64,000 nt of DNA. Origin: Bursaphelenchus xylophilus (lineage: Eukaryota > Nematoda > Chromadorea > Rhabditida > Aphelenchoididae). Below, piece by piece: positions 22,301 through 33,013 of this stretch. Under the pieces are notes generated by a model, which had not been told where the DNA came from, did not search any database, and was given only the letters and a program-made list of their open reading frames with translations. Numbering within the stretch: position 1 is the first letter of the stretch; each line of letters begins with the position of its first letter. The translations under genes were made by a program, and so were the position numbers. The stretch lies in the NCBI GenBank assembly GCA_904066235.2, contig CAJFCV020000005.1, positions 1,674,001-1,738,000 of the forward strand, given 5' to 3'.

Positions 22301-23680
22301 TTTGCAGACGCTCCTCTCTATGCACCACTAATAAATCGCTGAAATTTTGAGTGGATGCTTTGCAACGCCAGTTGTGATATTCACCGATCTTCAGAGACTA
22401 TGGCAAATTACAGTGACGGACCTGATCCAGTGGCAAAAAACGTACCATTTTGCATCACGGAAGTATTAAAAAATGTAGCAAAATGCCTCCCTCTCCACGT
22501 GAAAAAACTCCGTTTTAAGGGTGCCTTCAAATTTCCCTCACAAAAACGGCGGGCGCGTTTTTGAAATCGGAGTTTTTTAACTTGGAGAGGGAGGTATTTT
22601 GCTACATTTTTTGATACTTCCCGGATGCAAAATGGTATGTTTTTTGCCACTGGATCAGGCCCGTCATAGTAATTTCCTATAGTCTCTGAAGATCGGTGAA
22701 TATCACAACTGGCGTTGCAAAGCATCCACTCAAAATTTCAGCGATTTATTAGTGGTGCATAGAGAGGAGCGTCCGCAAAGTTTTAAGAAATTCTGCGCAT
22801 TGCGCTCCGAGGAATTCCCGGATGCAAAATGGCGCGTTTTTTTCGCACCGGATCAGGTCCGCCACTGTCGGAGACGGACAGAGAAAAATTATTTTTCTAC
22901 TGAATTTTACACAATAAAAATAGAGTTCTTGTATATCGTAGTCTAAAAAACAGACAACGACTTTTTTCAAGCACTCTGAATTTTAATTTTGCAGGAGCAC
23001 ACCACCATCATGAAAGACGGTGATTTTCAATATGTTGGGTTCAATTTCGAAGCTTTCGAGCCCATGTTTTATCATTCCACTTACACTCCCGCTGTCATGT
23101 ACCCTAATTTTGCATTTGCTTTCCCTACAGCGGCTTGTAAGTCGACTTTATTATGCCTAGTATAGTATAATTTTTAGTGAAAATTCTGATTTCAACAGTA
23201 ATAAAATAGTGAAATCTGGCCGAGATAGAATTTCCAGCCAAGATTTACCTTATCTTACGCGATTTTATACCTTTTTTCGTCAAATTTTGTCATGTGCAAT
23301 ATTGAAATTCTCTCAAAACTATGAAATTTTCAGTGAATCAGATTCTATTCGCGGCCTATGCAAAGTGGAACGCCAATTTCACACGTCGAAAACACTTTTC
23401 CGGCAAGAATATCGGCGAAATGTCCCAAGATCAGCTATTTTATGTCGCTCTGGCTCAGCTGATCCGACTACAAGGACAAAAACACTTTGCAGATATCAAG
23501 GATGACATTTTTATCAAGATTCAATGCCAATACCAGTTCTTGAATGCGTTCAAATGCACCGAAAAATATGACTCCCGGCCAAGTACAAGATGTGAATTAT
23601 TGAACGAAAACTTCTTCCCCAACTACAATCTGTCGTTCTATGGGAATCTACGTGGTGTGGAGACATTGTTTCCACCATAA
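19326..23680 (+). CDS. secreted neprilysin (M13)-like protein lacking the zinc-binding motifs, 6 exons
   Basis: Exons 19326-19379, 19534-19707, 20595-21008, 21690-22175, 22995-23136, 23334-23680; 538 aa. The N-terminus is a signal peptide (FFAVFVIFILEFAHS). RPCDDFERFATNGF (~38-51) matches the PCDDFYxYACGNW block of M13, and QKVRRAYSNC the conserved KAxxLYxSC block. The C-terminal part matches the helix after ENIAD (AAYAKWN, DQLFYVALAQ) and the terminal Cys pair (FKCT ... STRCELL). The HExxH and ENxAD blocks are absent: exon 5 goes from an FPTAA segment (the FPAGI position) directly into exon 6. At ~540 aa it is ~200 aa short of active M13 enzymes. Likely a non-catalytic secreted homolog. The exon-2 donor is the unusual GTCCGT; it is supported by phase and by the intron palindrome that starts there. 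Introns 2-4 are long palindromes. Confidence 0.7.
19885..20131. mobile_element. F2a foldback MITE
   Basis: Ends CAGTGACGGACCTGATCCAG / inverse CTGGATCAGGTCCGCCACTG, flanked by TA on both sides; interior CAAAATGCCTCCCTCTCCAA-type arms form a hairpin. TA target and CAGTG ends suggest a Tc1/mariner-type MITE. No ORF. Confidence 0.75.
20232..20488. mobile_element. F2a foldback MITE, second copy
   Basis: CAGTGATGAGCCTGATCCAG ... CAGGTCCGTCACTG, TA on the left and TG on the right. Present on one arm only of the intron palindrome, so it inserted after the palindrome formed. Confidence 0.7.
21086..21593. mobile_element. F2a MITE interrupted by F2b
   Basis: CAGTGACGGACCTGATCCAG at the left and GTCCGTCACTG at the right, TA on both sides. 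Its arm is cut at GATA|CTTCCCGG by F2b. Confidence 0.75.
21292..21539. mobile_element. F2b foldback MITE nested in F2a
   Basis: Ends AGTGAGGGACCTGATCCAAT / inverse ATTGGATCCGGTCCCTAACT, TA duplicated at 21290-21291 and 21540-21541. Interior CCCTTCTCTAAGCTAAAAAA hairpin arms. Second copy at 56564. Confidence 0.8.
22255..22825. repeat. palindrome with F2a core, M13-like gene intron 4
   Basis: Flanks outside F2a (22411-22669) pair over ~150 bp: GGAGCGCAATGCGCAGAATT, GCACCACTAATAAATCGCTG, TTTGCAACGCCAGTTGTGAT and inverses on the right. This flank occurs nowhere else in the window. A half F2a lies just right of it (22826-22880). Confidence 0.75.
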
Positions 23681-24059
23681 TTTTTGCATAAAAACTATTG
23701 CTTAGCGAGTTTTAGAGAAAATTTTATATTATACTTGATGGACTTGATAAAAATTTTAAAAATTTAGGTGTTTTTCGCCATAAAACGGTAACGTTCAACT
23801 CCTATGGCGTCATAAAAATAACTACAGCTTTTCTACCCCGAAAATCCCATCAAAATAGTTCAAAATTTATATTATTCATCCCACACTTGAATCACAACGC
23901 CAACCCATATTTCCCATAACGAAAACATCTTTTAATTTATTATATTTCTGTCGCATTTTATAGCCGAACGCAAGAAGAACAAGATTTCTATACAATTTTA
24001 CGATTCATCACCAACACGACTGGAAATTATATTGGTTTAGGTGCTAGTCTAAGCTTGTA
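23681..24059. other. intergenic, M13-like to ankyrin gene
   Basis: AT-rich, 379 bp. Contains one inverted copy of the dispersed motif (TATATTATACTTGATGG at ~23726). No gene or clear promoter box seen. Confidence 0.4.
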
Positions 24060-27000
24060 ATGAAAAACAAAGAAAAGAAGAAGAAAGGCCCGAAAAAAGA
24101 TCCAGACGAGAAGTTTCGCAAGGTAAGCAACAATTTTGATTAGTTCCTTGCAAATTTAGACGTGTAATTTCCGGAAAACACCGGATTCTTCAAACAAAAC
24201 TAATGTGCAAAAAAGATTGATTGAATTTGCACTGAAAAAGTCTAAATTCCCTTAGGGGATTATGTTGAATTTACTCAGTTTTGTGTGCTCTAGCTGATAG
24301 AAGCAGTTATATCTGTCAAAACCTTCATATTTTGCAGAAATAAGACATCAAAGTTATGTTACACTTGACCTGAAAGGTCGTCGAAAAACAGCTAATTCGA
24401 AGTTGAAATACGCTAAATTCAACTAAATTTTCGCTTCATTCTAACCAGAATGAGTCGAAGAAGCTCGTAAGCTGCTTTTTACACTAAAAACTGAACATTT
24501 TTCGATAGAAAATAGGACTTTACCTGACGTTACATTTGATCTAGATGGTGGCAGAGAAATAGGTACTGTGATGTTTAAATCTAATAATTCTGGTTGAGTT
24601 TTCACTTGAAAATACTCGCCGAGATACATACAACCTTCTGAGACGTATTTTACCCGAAACAACTGCAAATTTGAGGACAATAAGAGGTTTTCTTGACCTT
24701 ACACTTGATCTAGATAGTGTCTCCAAGAAATCAATTTTTTGACCTCAAAATGGCAATAAATTTCGACCACTTTCCTGTCCAAGCGCTCCGAATGAGCACG
24801 GTAAAACAAAATTTCGTTTTACCGACGATTTTGATTACAAAAACGCCGTCATTATGACACATTTTTTGGAGGGTTTGTCCTAAAATCCTGTCACTTGCCA
24901 AAAATCTGTTTTCTCGCCGACCTTTTGAGGAGTGGTCGAGCACACTCTCCCAGAGGTTGTGTCTAATCTATTCACGCTGAAAATGGTTCAAAGATGCCCT
25001 TTGCAGCGACGTGACTCCCTTTCGGACGCGCCAGTTACCTCTTCCGGTGGATCCGAGCAATCCTCCGCCGACGGTCAGAATTTGGAATCAGTTGAGGACG
25101 AGGGCTGGGGTGTCGAGCTTCCAACTGTCTCCGGAATCGTCCAGAGTCTGCCTACTCTGTCGTAAGTTTATTCTGTTTTTTGTTGTTGAATTCTTAGATC
25201 GCATGTCAAGTGTAATATCAGAGGCGAGGTAATCGGACTGATAATGAGCGTGAAGTTCTCTATTGAGACCGATGCGATCCATCAATCGAAGTTTACGCCT
25301 GAAATCTAGCTTTTAATCGCATAAGCTCCAAATTTTATTGGTGTTTATTGTACAGCACAAAAATTGGTTTTCGTAGATTCGTTATGTAAAATGTCTAATT
25401 CTTTTGCGATTTTTAGCTAGCCCAGGTAATTCTACGGGTTTGAATACGAAATTCCAATTAGAACGATTAGAATTTGCGACTAGCTCGCCTGTTTTTTCTT
25501 TCTCACCTAGTACAATATCCCAGAGATTCCATTAACCAAAGTTTAGGAATTAAATTGGCTAGTACAGCTTGCATGGAGCGTGTTAACTATGAATTAAAGC
25601 TGAGGGTGTCGTTTTACATGTCAATATCTATGAAACAACAGTTTTTTCAGCAGTCGTTATGTATGATTTAAATTGCCATATTTTTAGAGACGAACGGCGT
25701 TTGGCTTATAACACATTGTTGAATGACGAAATCACAGCCTTGCAGAATATGAATTCATTCTTGGTGAGTTGGTTTTTATTATTTTTTCTTCTGATTTTAG
25801 GTGAAGTCATGGATAATATCTAAAGTTTCTTCACATGCAGGTTCACGTTTAAAATCTTTCAGGCCGACCATGACGCCAACGTTTTCTGGTCCAATATGAT
25901 CGGTGGCCTGTTGCTTAACGGAGATTACATCCGTTTCGTCAGCCTCTGTCGTTGCCTGATGATGCCGTTGAGGAGCGCGCGACCCGACTTGTACAACGAC
26001 AAGAATGAGCGCCAGATGATGGAATATATTATTCCGAGGATCGCGAACTTGACATACGATTCGGATCTGAAACGCTCGGCCTTTTCCATGTTAACCATGA
26101 GCAAGGTTCCGTGTCAAGCGAGAGATCATGGATTCTGCAAGTGAGTATTGGTTGGTTTGTCCTGAAAATATCATTATTAGGGAGTTTACTGTCTTCTTTT
26201 CAGATTGACCGCTCTTATCGGCGATTATTGCGATCCCAAGAGCCTCCAAAATCTTCTCTATCTCAGAGATCATGAGGAAAATCGAACTGCTTTGTACATG
26301 GCCGCCAAGAACAGACAGCCCTGCTTGGTCCACACTCTACTCGAATTGGGCGCTGATCCCAATGCCAGAAGCAGCAGAGGCCGAACCCCGGCATATGAAG
26401 CACTCAAAAGTGATAATTATCAAGTGGTACGGAAGTTGAAAAATTTTTTTTTATTTTCTGAAATTTTTAGAGAAATTGAAGAAAAATGGATAGCAGGAGG
26501 CTAGATCATGCCTGTTTATGGGATCTTGTTGTGATTTTAGAGCTCAAATTATACCTGGGATGAAAATTTTGCACTTTTTTGGAGGTCGATTTTTTTCATT
26601 TTTTAAAAATTTTTTATGGAAAAAATCATGGATAATATAGTCTAATAAGCTTATTTTCAAAAAAAAAAAAAAAAAAAGATTTCGGAAAAATTGAATGTTA
26701 AAAATCTCAACAGAATTATTTTCTTAATTATTGTTGATATTTCCGTTGAGATTTTTAATTTTGAAATTTTTCCGAAAAATATTTTTTTTTCGAAAATAAG
26801 ATTATTAGACTATGTTATCCATGATTTTTCCATAAAAAAATTTTAAAAAATGAAAAAAATCAACCTCCAAAAAAGTGCAAAATTTTCATCCCAATTATAA
26901 TTTGACCTCTAGAATCACAACAAGACCCCATAAACAGGCATGATCCAGCCTCCTGCTACCTATTTTTCTTCAACTTTGTCTAAAAAATCTCAGAAATCAA

Positions 27001-29173
27001 AAAAAATTTTACGCTAAAAATTGTTCAAATTCAGCTGAACGAGCTCTCCATCTACGGCGCTGACCTCAACCGCACATCCTACAACCCCGAGGACTTTGGG
27101 TTTTTCGAGCCCAAGATCAGTTTTGACATCCCCTACGTCAAGACCTGGCATTCCCGCCGCATCGAAACGCTGGAAAAAAAGTTCCGCGAATACGTCTCCC
27201 AAGCCACCCACGACTCGATCACACTGAAGCCCGGAAGTCAGATCTCCTCACTTCATGTGTTCCCCTTGACCAGAAACCAGGAGCACGCGTTCATCGATGA
27301 CGCCAAAACTCAGACCCTGAGAAGTATCGACTTGGAGATGAAAAAATTGCAAGGAATGAAAAATCCGGTGAGAATTGGGGGGGGCTTTAAGGGGTTTTTG
27401 GACGGTTTTGGAGGGTTTGTGGTGGTTTAGAGGGGGTTGAGAAGTCCCTGGGTGGTTTTGGAGGTATTTTAAGACGTTTTGAAGTTTGGATACCTTTTGA
27501 GGTTTTTTGGATACCTTTTGAGGTTTTTGGGTAACTTTGGGGATTTCGATTTTTTTGTTAATTTAGGGGGTTTTGAAAGTCTGTGGGTGGTTTTATGAGG
27601 TATTTTAAGAGTTTTGAAGTCTGGATACTTTTTGAGGTTTTTGGATGCCTTTTGAGGTTTTTGGATAACTTTTGGGAATTTTGAATTTTTTCTTGATTTA
27701 GAGGGTTTTGAAGCCTTCTGGGTGGCTTTATGAGGCATTTATGCGGTTTGGAGGTGGGATCACTTTTGAGAATTTTGAACTTTTTGCTGGTTTAGGGGAG
27801 GTTGGAGATCTCTGGGTGGGTTTTTGAGGTATTTTATGCGGTTCGGAGATGGATCACTTTTGAGGTTTTTGGATCACTTTTGAAGTTTCTTGATGGTTTA
27901 AAGGGGTGTGAAAGTTTCTAAGCGGTTTTGGCGGTATTCTAAGACGTTTTGAAGTTTGGATACCTTTTGAGGGTTTTGGATCCCTTTTGAGGTTTTTGGA
28001 TCCCTTTTGAGGTTTTTGATTTTTTTGTGGATTAGAGGGTTTAGAAAGACTCTGGGTGGTTTTTATGATGTATTTTGTGGGGTTTGAAGTTTGGATACCT
28101 TTTGAAGTTTTTTGAATTTTTTGTTGATACGAAGGATTTTGATGATTTTTGGGCATTTTTAGAATATTTAGTTTACTTTTGAAGCTCTGAAATGTTTTGT
28201 TTTTACTAATTCTCCCGGTTTCAGGTCCTAATCTTCATCCCCTTCTCCTACCCACATCAAATCTTGGATGGCGCTGCGGACAGCATTGTAACCCAGCGAA
28301 TTGCATTGCTCAATAGCAAAAACAAAGTTCTGGAAGTGATTTATTCCAATCCAATGTGAGTTTTGGCCTTTTTGGACCTTGGTTTTGGTCGATTTTCCGT
28401 AAAAAATGGTCGTATTTTAGCTTATCCACCGAAACGGGTATTTGCGATTTGCCGTCGGCGGTGGACGGCCCAATGCACAATGGTCATATCTACGTCTTTC
28501 AATTACCTCAAACTTTGATTCGGCATGAAGAGGAATTAAAAACAAGTGAGTTGGCGAGTTTGAGATTTTTTTGAAATTTTTTGAAAAAAAAAATTTTTTG
28601 ATTTTTAAAATGAAAATTGGTTTCCTAGGACTTAGAACGTGTATGTTTTTGTTTTTGGATTGTTTACCGATTTTTTAACACAATTTTGGTGCTTTTTTAT
28701 GTTATACTTGGTATAATTTTTGGAAATTTTCAAAAATTTTTTCGAGAAAAATTAAGTTTTCAGACTGAAAATGGGCTGTGCCACTGTTTAGAGCATATCA
28801 TTTTTGATTTAGAATTATTTCAGCGTTTTTTTTTTTTGTGATTTTTGGACATTTTTTTTTTGATATTATACTTGATATTTGAATATTTTTTTTGATTTTT
28901 TCTCCGAAAAATCGATTAAATAGCCGATTTTTGACCTATGATTTTAGTATAGATTTATTTGAGATTTTTTTTTCTTGGAATTTTTGAGTTTTTTTATATT
29001 GTACATGATGTCAGACCCCATTTTTGAAACGTTTTTTTTCAGACCCACGATTCTTTGTCAACCTCATCCTTGAACTCCAAGGCCTCACCAAGCCAGAACT
29101 CCGTTATATCCACTTCATGATGCAGGCCTACGATCTGAATCCAGATGCTCTCGACACCAAAAAGAATGTGTAA
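24060..29173 (+). CDS. ankyrin-repeat protein of unknown function, 9 exons
   Basis: Exons 24060-24122, 25007-25161, 25688-25763, 25863-26140, 26204-26426, 27035-27367, 28225-28355, 28421-28545, 29043-29173; 504 aa, all phases consistent. It starts with a Lys-rich patch (KNKEKKKKGPKKD), then a Ser/Glu-rich acidic segment. The middle has ankyrin-like repeats: NRTALYMAAKNRQ ... LLELGADPNARSSRGRTPAYEA and LSIYGADLN. The second half (IFIPFSYPHQILDG, NGHIYVFQLPQ, FFVNLILELQG) is not a domain I recognise. No signal peptide or membrane span. The acceptor of exon 2 could alternatively lie a few bases away; CCCTTTGCAG at 25006 is the one that keeps frame with exon 1. Intron 5 is almost wholly palindromic and intron 6 is a G/T-biased tandem repeat. 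Confidence 0.7.
26430..27015. repeat. palindrome filling ankyrin-gene intron 5
   Basis: Arms meet near 26720. Left: GAAGAAAAATGGATAGCAGG, CATGCCTGTTTATGGGATC, TGTGATTTTAGAGCTCAAAT, GATGAAAATTTTGCAC; the inverse is read from ~26880 to 26995. Limits are within ~5 bp of the donor (26427) and ~20 bp of the acceptor (27034). No MITE at the core, only CATGGATAATATAG near each side of the centre. Confidence 0.8.
27410..28150. repeat. G/T-biased imperfect tandem repeat, ankyrin-gene intron 6
   Basis: Strand-asymmetric: TTTTGAAGTTTGGATACC, TTTTGAGGTTTTTGGATACC and GGGTGGTTTTTATGAGG recur ~12-15 times at 20-130 bp intervals, organised as ~125-bp higher units. The minus strand gives spurious Lys/Pro/Ser ORFs. 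Confidence 0.75.
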
Positions 29174-30222
29174 TATCTGATGTTGTAATAGATTTTTTTT
29201 TTGTTTGTTTCCCCTGTTTTCTCTCTCATTATGTGTCCATAAATGAAAGTTATCGTGGAAAATGGGATTTAAAAAAGAATTGAGGCGGTTTTTTGACGAT
29301 TTTACCCAAAAGATTTTGACTCCGCCCACTTGTGATGACTAAAATTTGAAGGTGAATATCTCGAAGGCCATTGCAGCTAGGATGCTGAAAATTTCGAGGA
29401 TTAATAGTCAGAGCATTGGTAATAAACTAGCTGAGTTTCAAAAAATTTGAATAAGAATGAGGGGGGTATTTTTTCGCTCCGCCCACTTGTGATGACTAGA
29501 ATTTGAAGGTGAATATCTTAAGGGCCGTTGCAGCCGGTCGCTTAAAACTTTCAGCAAATGCTTTACATGGCATTGGTGATGGATAGGCCGAATTTCAAAA
29601 AAATTCGAATAAAAATGAAAGTGATATTTTTTGGCTCCGCCCACTTTTGATTGCTAGAATTTGAAGGTGAATATCTCAAGGGCCGTTGCAGCCGGTCGCT
29701 TAAAACTTTCAGCAAATGCTTTACATGGCATTGGTGATGGATAGGCCGAATTTCAAACAAATTCGAATAAAAATGACCGCGATATTTTTTGGCCCCGCCC
29801 ACTTTTGAGATATTCACCTATAAAAGTTGAAGGTGAATATCTCACAGACCGTAGCAGCTAGAAAGCTGAAAATTTCGAGGAATGGTAGTCAGGGCATTGT
29901 TAATAAACCAGCTAAGTTTCAAAAAATTTGTTTAAAAATTACAGTAGTAATTGGGGATTTTTGAAATTGTCGGAATCGCATTTTTTTTTGTAAAATACGA
30001 GGTGGAATGTAAATTCTGCTAATTAATTCTAAGGTTATTAGACCAGTAGAGGATTTTTTACTAATTTTTTTACATTTGCTTGATGTTTTCAGCAAAAAAA
30101 TATGGAATTAAAAAAAATTTTTTTTTTATTTTTTTTTTGAAATTCATGTGTAAAATGCCAATTAAAACTTTTATTGATATAATTGTCATGGTATTTACAA
30201 CATTTCCAATCATATTTTTCCT
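29174..30222. repeat. convergent intergenic region with four ~156-bp tandem units
   Basis: Units start near 29323, 29478, 29634 and 29792 with CCGCCCACTTNTGATNACTA, TTGAAGGTGAATATCTC, GGCCGTTGCAGCCGGTCGC and TTACATGGCATTGGTGATGG. The middle two are nearly identical; the outer two share a different interior. Poly-T/poly-A tracts fill 29940-30220. No gene seen. Confidence 0.8.
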
Positions 30223-32156
30223 TCAGCAACTGAAAATTTCCTCAAAGTTTCGTTCATTTTTCCTCAACTTCTCGTTCAAATTGTATTCGGCCATTTTTTG
30301 CCCGTAAAATACGAACAAGTCGCGTTGATCCGGTTGATCATCGAATGGTAAGGCAGTGAAATTACCTTCAGGCAAATGGGGATACTCGATGTCGCGATTT
30401 CGCAGGATTTTTGGCGAGTTTTCCGCCAAATTGTAATGTGCGTAGACACCGCCCTAAAATCGTCGTAAAAATTCGCTAAAATTTACGGGAAAAAATAGTT
30501 AAATTGGTGTCAAAATATTTGAAATAGAGCATAATCGAGTTTAAAAAACTTTCACTCACATTGATCAAGATGACATCATCGGAATTCAAAATAATCGCCG
30601 AATCCGGGTAGAAAACCACACGGGAATGGAGATTGCTGGTCCCCGAAGCCGAGTACAGCCCAGTTTCGGCTTGAGAATAGGAATAGAAGGTTCGTGAGTC
30701 AAGTAGAGAGAGGGTATTTTGATTTGAGACGATCAAATCGACCTGAAAAATTGAAAATTTTTGAAAATTTCGTGATAAAACAGGATTTTTTCAAGTTTTT
30801 CGGGGAAAATCGATTTCTTTATAAACTTAGTCGATGCAACAAAGCTTATGATAACTTTTGGATGGTAGAGCCAGCCTCTACGCTCAATTTGATAACTTTT
30901 TTCAGACAGAAGCTACCTTCTAAAAGCTAGTTTTAGCCGTTTTTCAACAAAAAACGGGATTTTTGGAATTTTTTGGTGAAAAACTTGATTTTTGGGTATA
31001 AAATAACAAATTGATGACTGTAATATAATTTTTAAGGCATGACTGTGCTTTGGATTACATTTTCAATATACGATATTACAGAATTCATATGTTTCGACCT
31101 TATTTTAGAATTCCTTAGACATCAAAAGTTTTTGATCGTATAAAATGTCGCTCTATAAATCGTATTTTCCGATAAAATAATACCGTAGGAACGTCCGTAT
31201 GCCTTTTAATTCGATTAGAAAGTTGTCTATTTGCTTCTAACTTTTAGTCATCAAAACACTTTTGATCGTATAAAATGTCGCTGAGCCAAAAGATCGCTTG
31301 ACTGTGCTAAAAACAAAGGATAAAAGTTCGCATACTTGCTAAGACGATCAGAAATTCATCTATTTTCATCCAAAATTAGCCATTTTTAGTCATCAAAACA
31401 CTTTTCATCGTATAAAATGTCGCTTTCCCCCATTTTCGGCAAAAAACTCACATTTCTCGGAGCATTGGGGAAGACCAAGTCTAACTGTTGCTTGGAAACT
31501 AATTTTCGAGAGGCTAAATCAAACTGAAACACTTGATTTTGGTTGTCCAACACCAACAGGGAGGTCCGACTCGGATTTACTCCAACTTTCTTGATGTTGA
31601 TGTCGCATTTACTGAAAGAAATTAAAATGACAACATTGAAGTAGTCGTATTTTACAATTTACCGGGCTTTTCAAGTGTTTACTGCGAGAATTTTTTTGTC
31701 GTCTTTCAATTTTGACCTTATTTTAGGTCAAAATTGGCAAATTTTTGATGAAAACCTTTAAAAGTCAATAGAAAATGGCCTGAAATTTAACGTATCTGCT
31801 ATATGCTTTCTAAAATCACTGTAGAAACATAAATCGGATTGCTTTTTTCCTGTAAATCTTCAATTTTTTCAAAATCTGACCTAAAATAAGGTAAAAACGA
31901 TAAATTCTTGATGAAACACTAAAAATTTTGATGAAATTGATGTTGCAATGGAAAGAAGAACCCTCTTTTTGTTATATGGTACCATTAAAATTCATGTGTC
32001 GGCCTTTTTTCACCCCGAAATTTCAATTCTCCCGCAGCTATGTCATCAATTTTTCACTTACTTCCCATCGATCACACTGTTCCCCTGACCATTCACAATC
32101 GCCAGAATCACTGTCACAATACTCAAAACTTCATGTAGTCTCATCGTCATAGTCAT
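30223..32156 (-). CDS. small secreted protein, unknown family, 4 exons
   Basis: Exons 32156-32062, 31611-31452, 30742-30560, 30453-30223; 222 aa. The first exon encodes a signal peptide (LHEVLSIVTVILAIVNGQG). The mature part has alternating short hydrophobic strands (TSLLVLDNQNQVFQFD, VDLIVSNQNTLSLLD, AIILNSDDVILING) that resemble blades of a beta-propeller but no named motif; only two cysteines are seen (near the start and as the last residue). The last ~40 residues are charged (LNEKLRKNERNFEE). It reads divergently from the tiny gene at 32296. I do not recognise it. Two in-frame ATGs (32156, 32150) are possible starts. Confidence 0.65.
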
Positions 32157-32295
32157 GGAATACGCTTGAGACCGCAAATCCCCTCTTTTTATACTATACT
32201 TGACAAGAGAGCCGGAACAAAGCTGTTTATTTGTGATTCATCCCCAAGTATCCGCTTCGAACGCTCATAAACATTCGTTTTGGGAGTGCTTAACG

Positions 32296-32653
32296 ATGGC
32301 GGAAGACAATGTGACTATGCCCGAAGGCGTAAACACGTTATTTTGGGCTGATTCGGTCGATTTTTTGGTGAAAGTCGAAAAAAAGGTGAGAAAAAAATTA
32401 ATTTTTTATTTCTAAAATTCGTTTAAACTCCATATTATAAGTGATCAAGCCTTTCTGATACAATTTTACCACATTTTAAGTCAAAATTTCGAAAAGTGAC
32501 ATCTTATACGATGAAACATGTCCAAAGTAAAAGTGCCTATTATAACGTCAGAATTGATGCACAATGGAAAAAAACATCCAGTAAGGTTTATACAATAAAT
32601 TTCAGGCCTCCAAAATTAAAATAAACCCCATCAAAATACCAAAAAAATTTTGA
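32296..32653 (+). CDS. possible 45-residue protein, 2 exons
   Basis: Exon 1 (32296-32385) starts MAEDNVTMPEGVN and ends VKVEKK at a good donor (AAG/GTGAGA). A TTTCAG acceptor at 32605 opens a second exon in phase that adds a basic tail (ASKIKINPIKIPKKF) and stops at 32653. It lies 139 bp from the divergent secreted-protein gene, with a T-rich, promoter-like spacer. No family is recognised. Supporting: codon-like composition of exon 1 and phase match. Against: very short, tail could be chance reading in A-rich DNA, and further exons could be missed inside the minus-strand genes that follow. Confidence 0.35.
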
Positions 32654-33013
32654 AAAAATAAAAAAAAAATAAAAAAATTTCAAATTTTAATCAATTTTAT
32701 TGAATATTTTATTAATAACGATAAGCGAATTAAGTAAAAAATGAGGAAATATCATAATCAACAATTTTAGAGGTCAAACTTGCCGGAAAATTTCGAAAAA
32801 ATGGCAGGATTTTTTGGTATTTTTGGAAAAATCAAAAAAAAATTTGAAAAAAATCGGTGAAATTTCAAAAAATAAAAACTAGAAATGGATAAAAATACGA
32901 TTAAAAAGACTTTTTTCCCGATTTTTTTGGAATTTTTTAAAAAATTTAAAATTTAAAAAATTTCAAAAACCTAAAAATGACTGTAAAACAAATAAAAATC
33001 GATAAATTCCCCC
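32654..33013. other. intergenic, A/T-rich
   Basis: Homopolymeric A and T runs and no recognisable feature between the small plus gene and the GNB1L-like stop. Confidence 0.4.

Noticed and set aside
24158..24256. Open stretch after a TTTAG in ankyrin-gene intron 1 (TCNFRKTPDSSNKT ...) as an extra exon
   Set aside because: It ends in a stop and has no usable donor; joining exon 1 directly to 25007 keeps frame.
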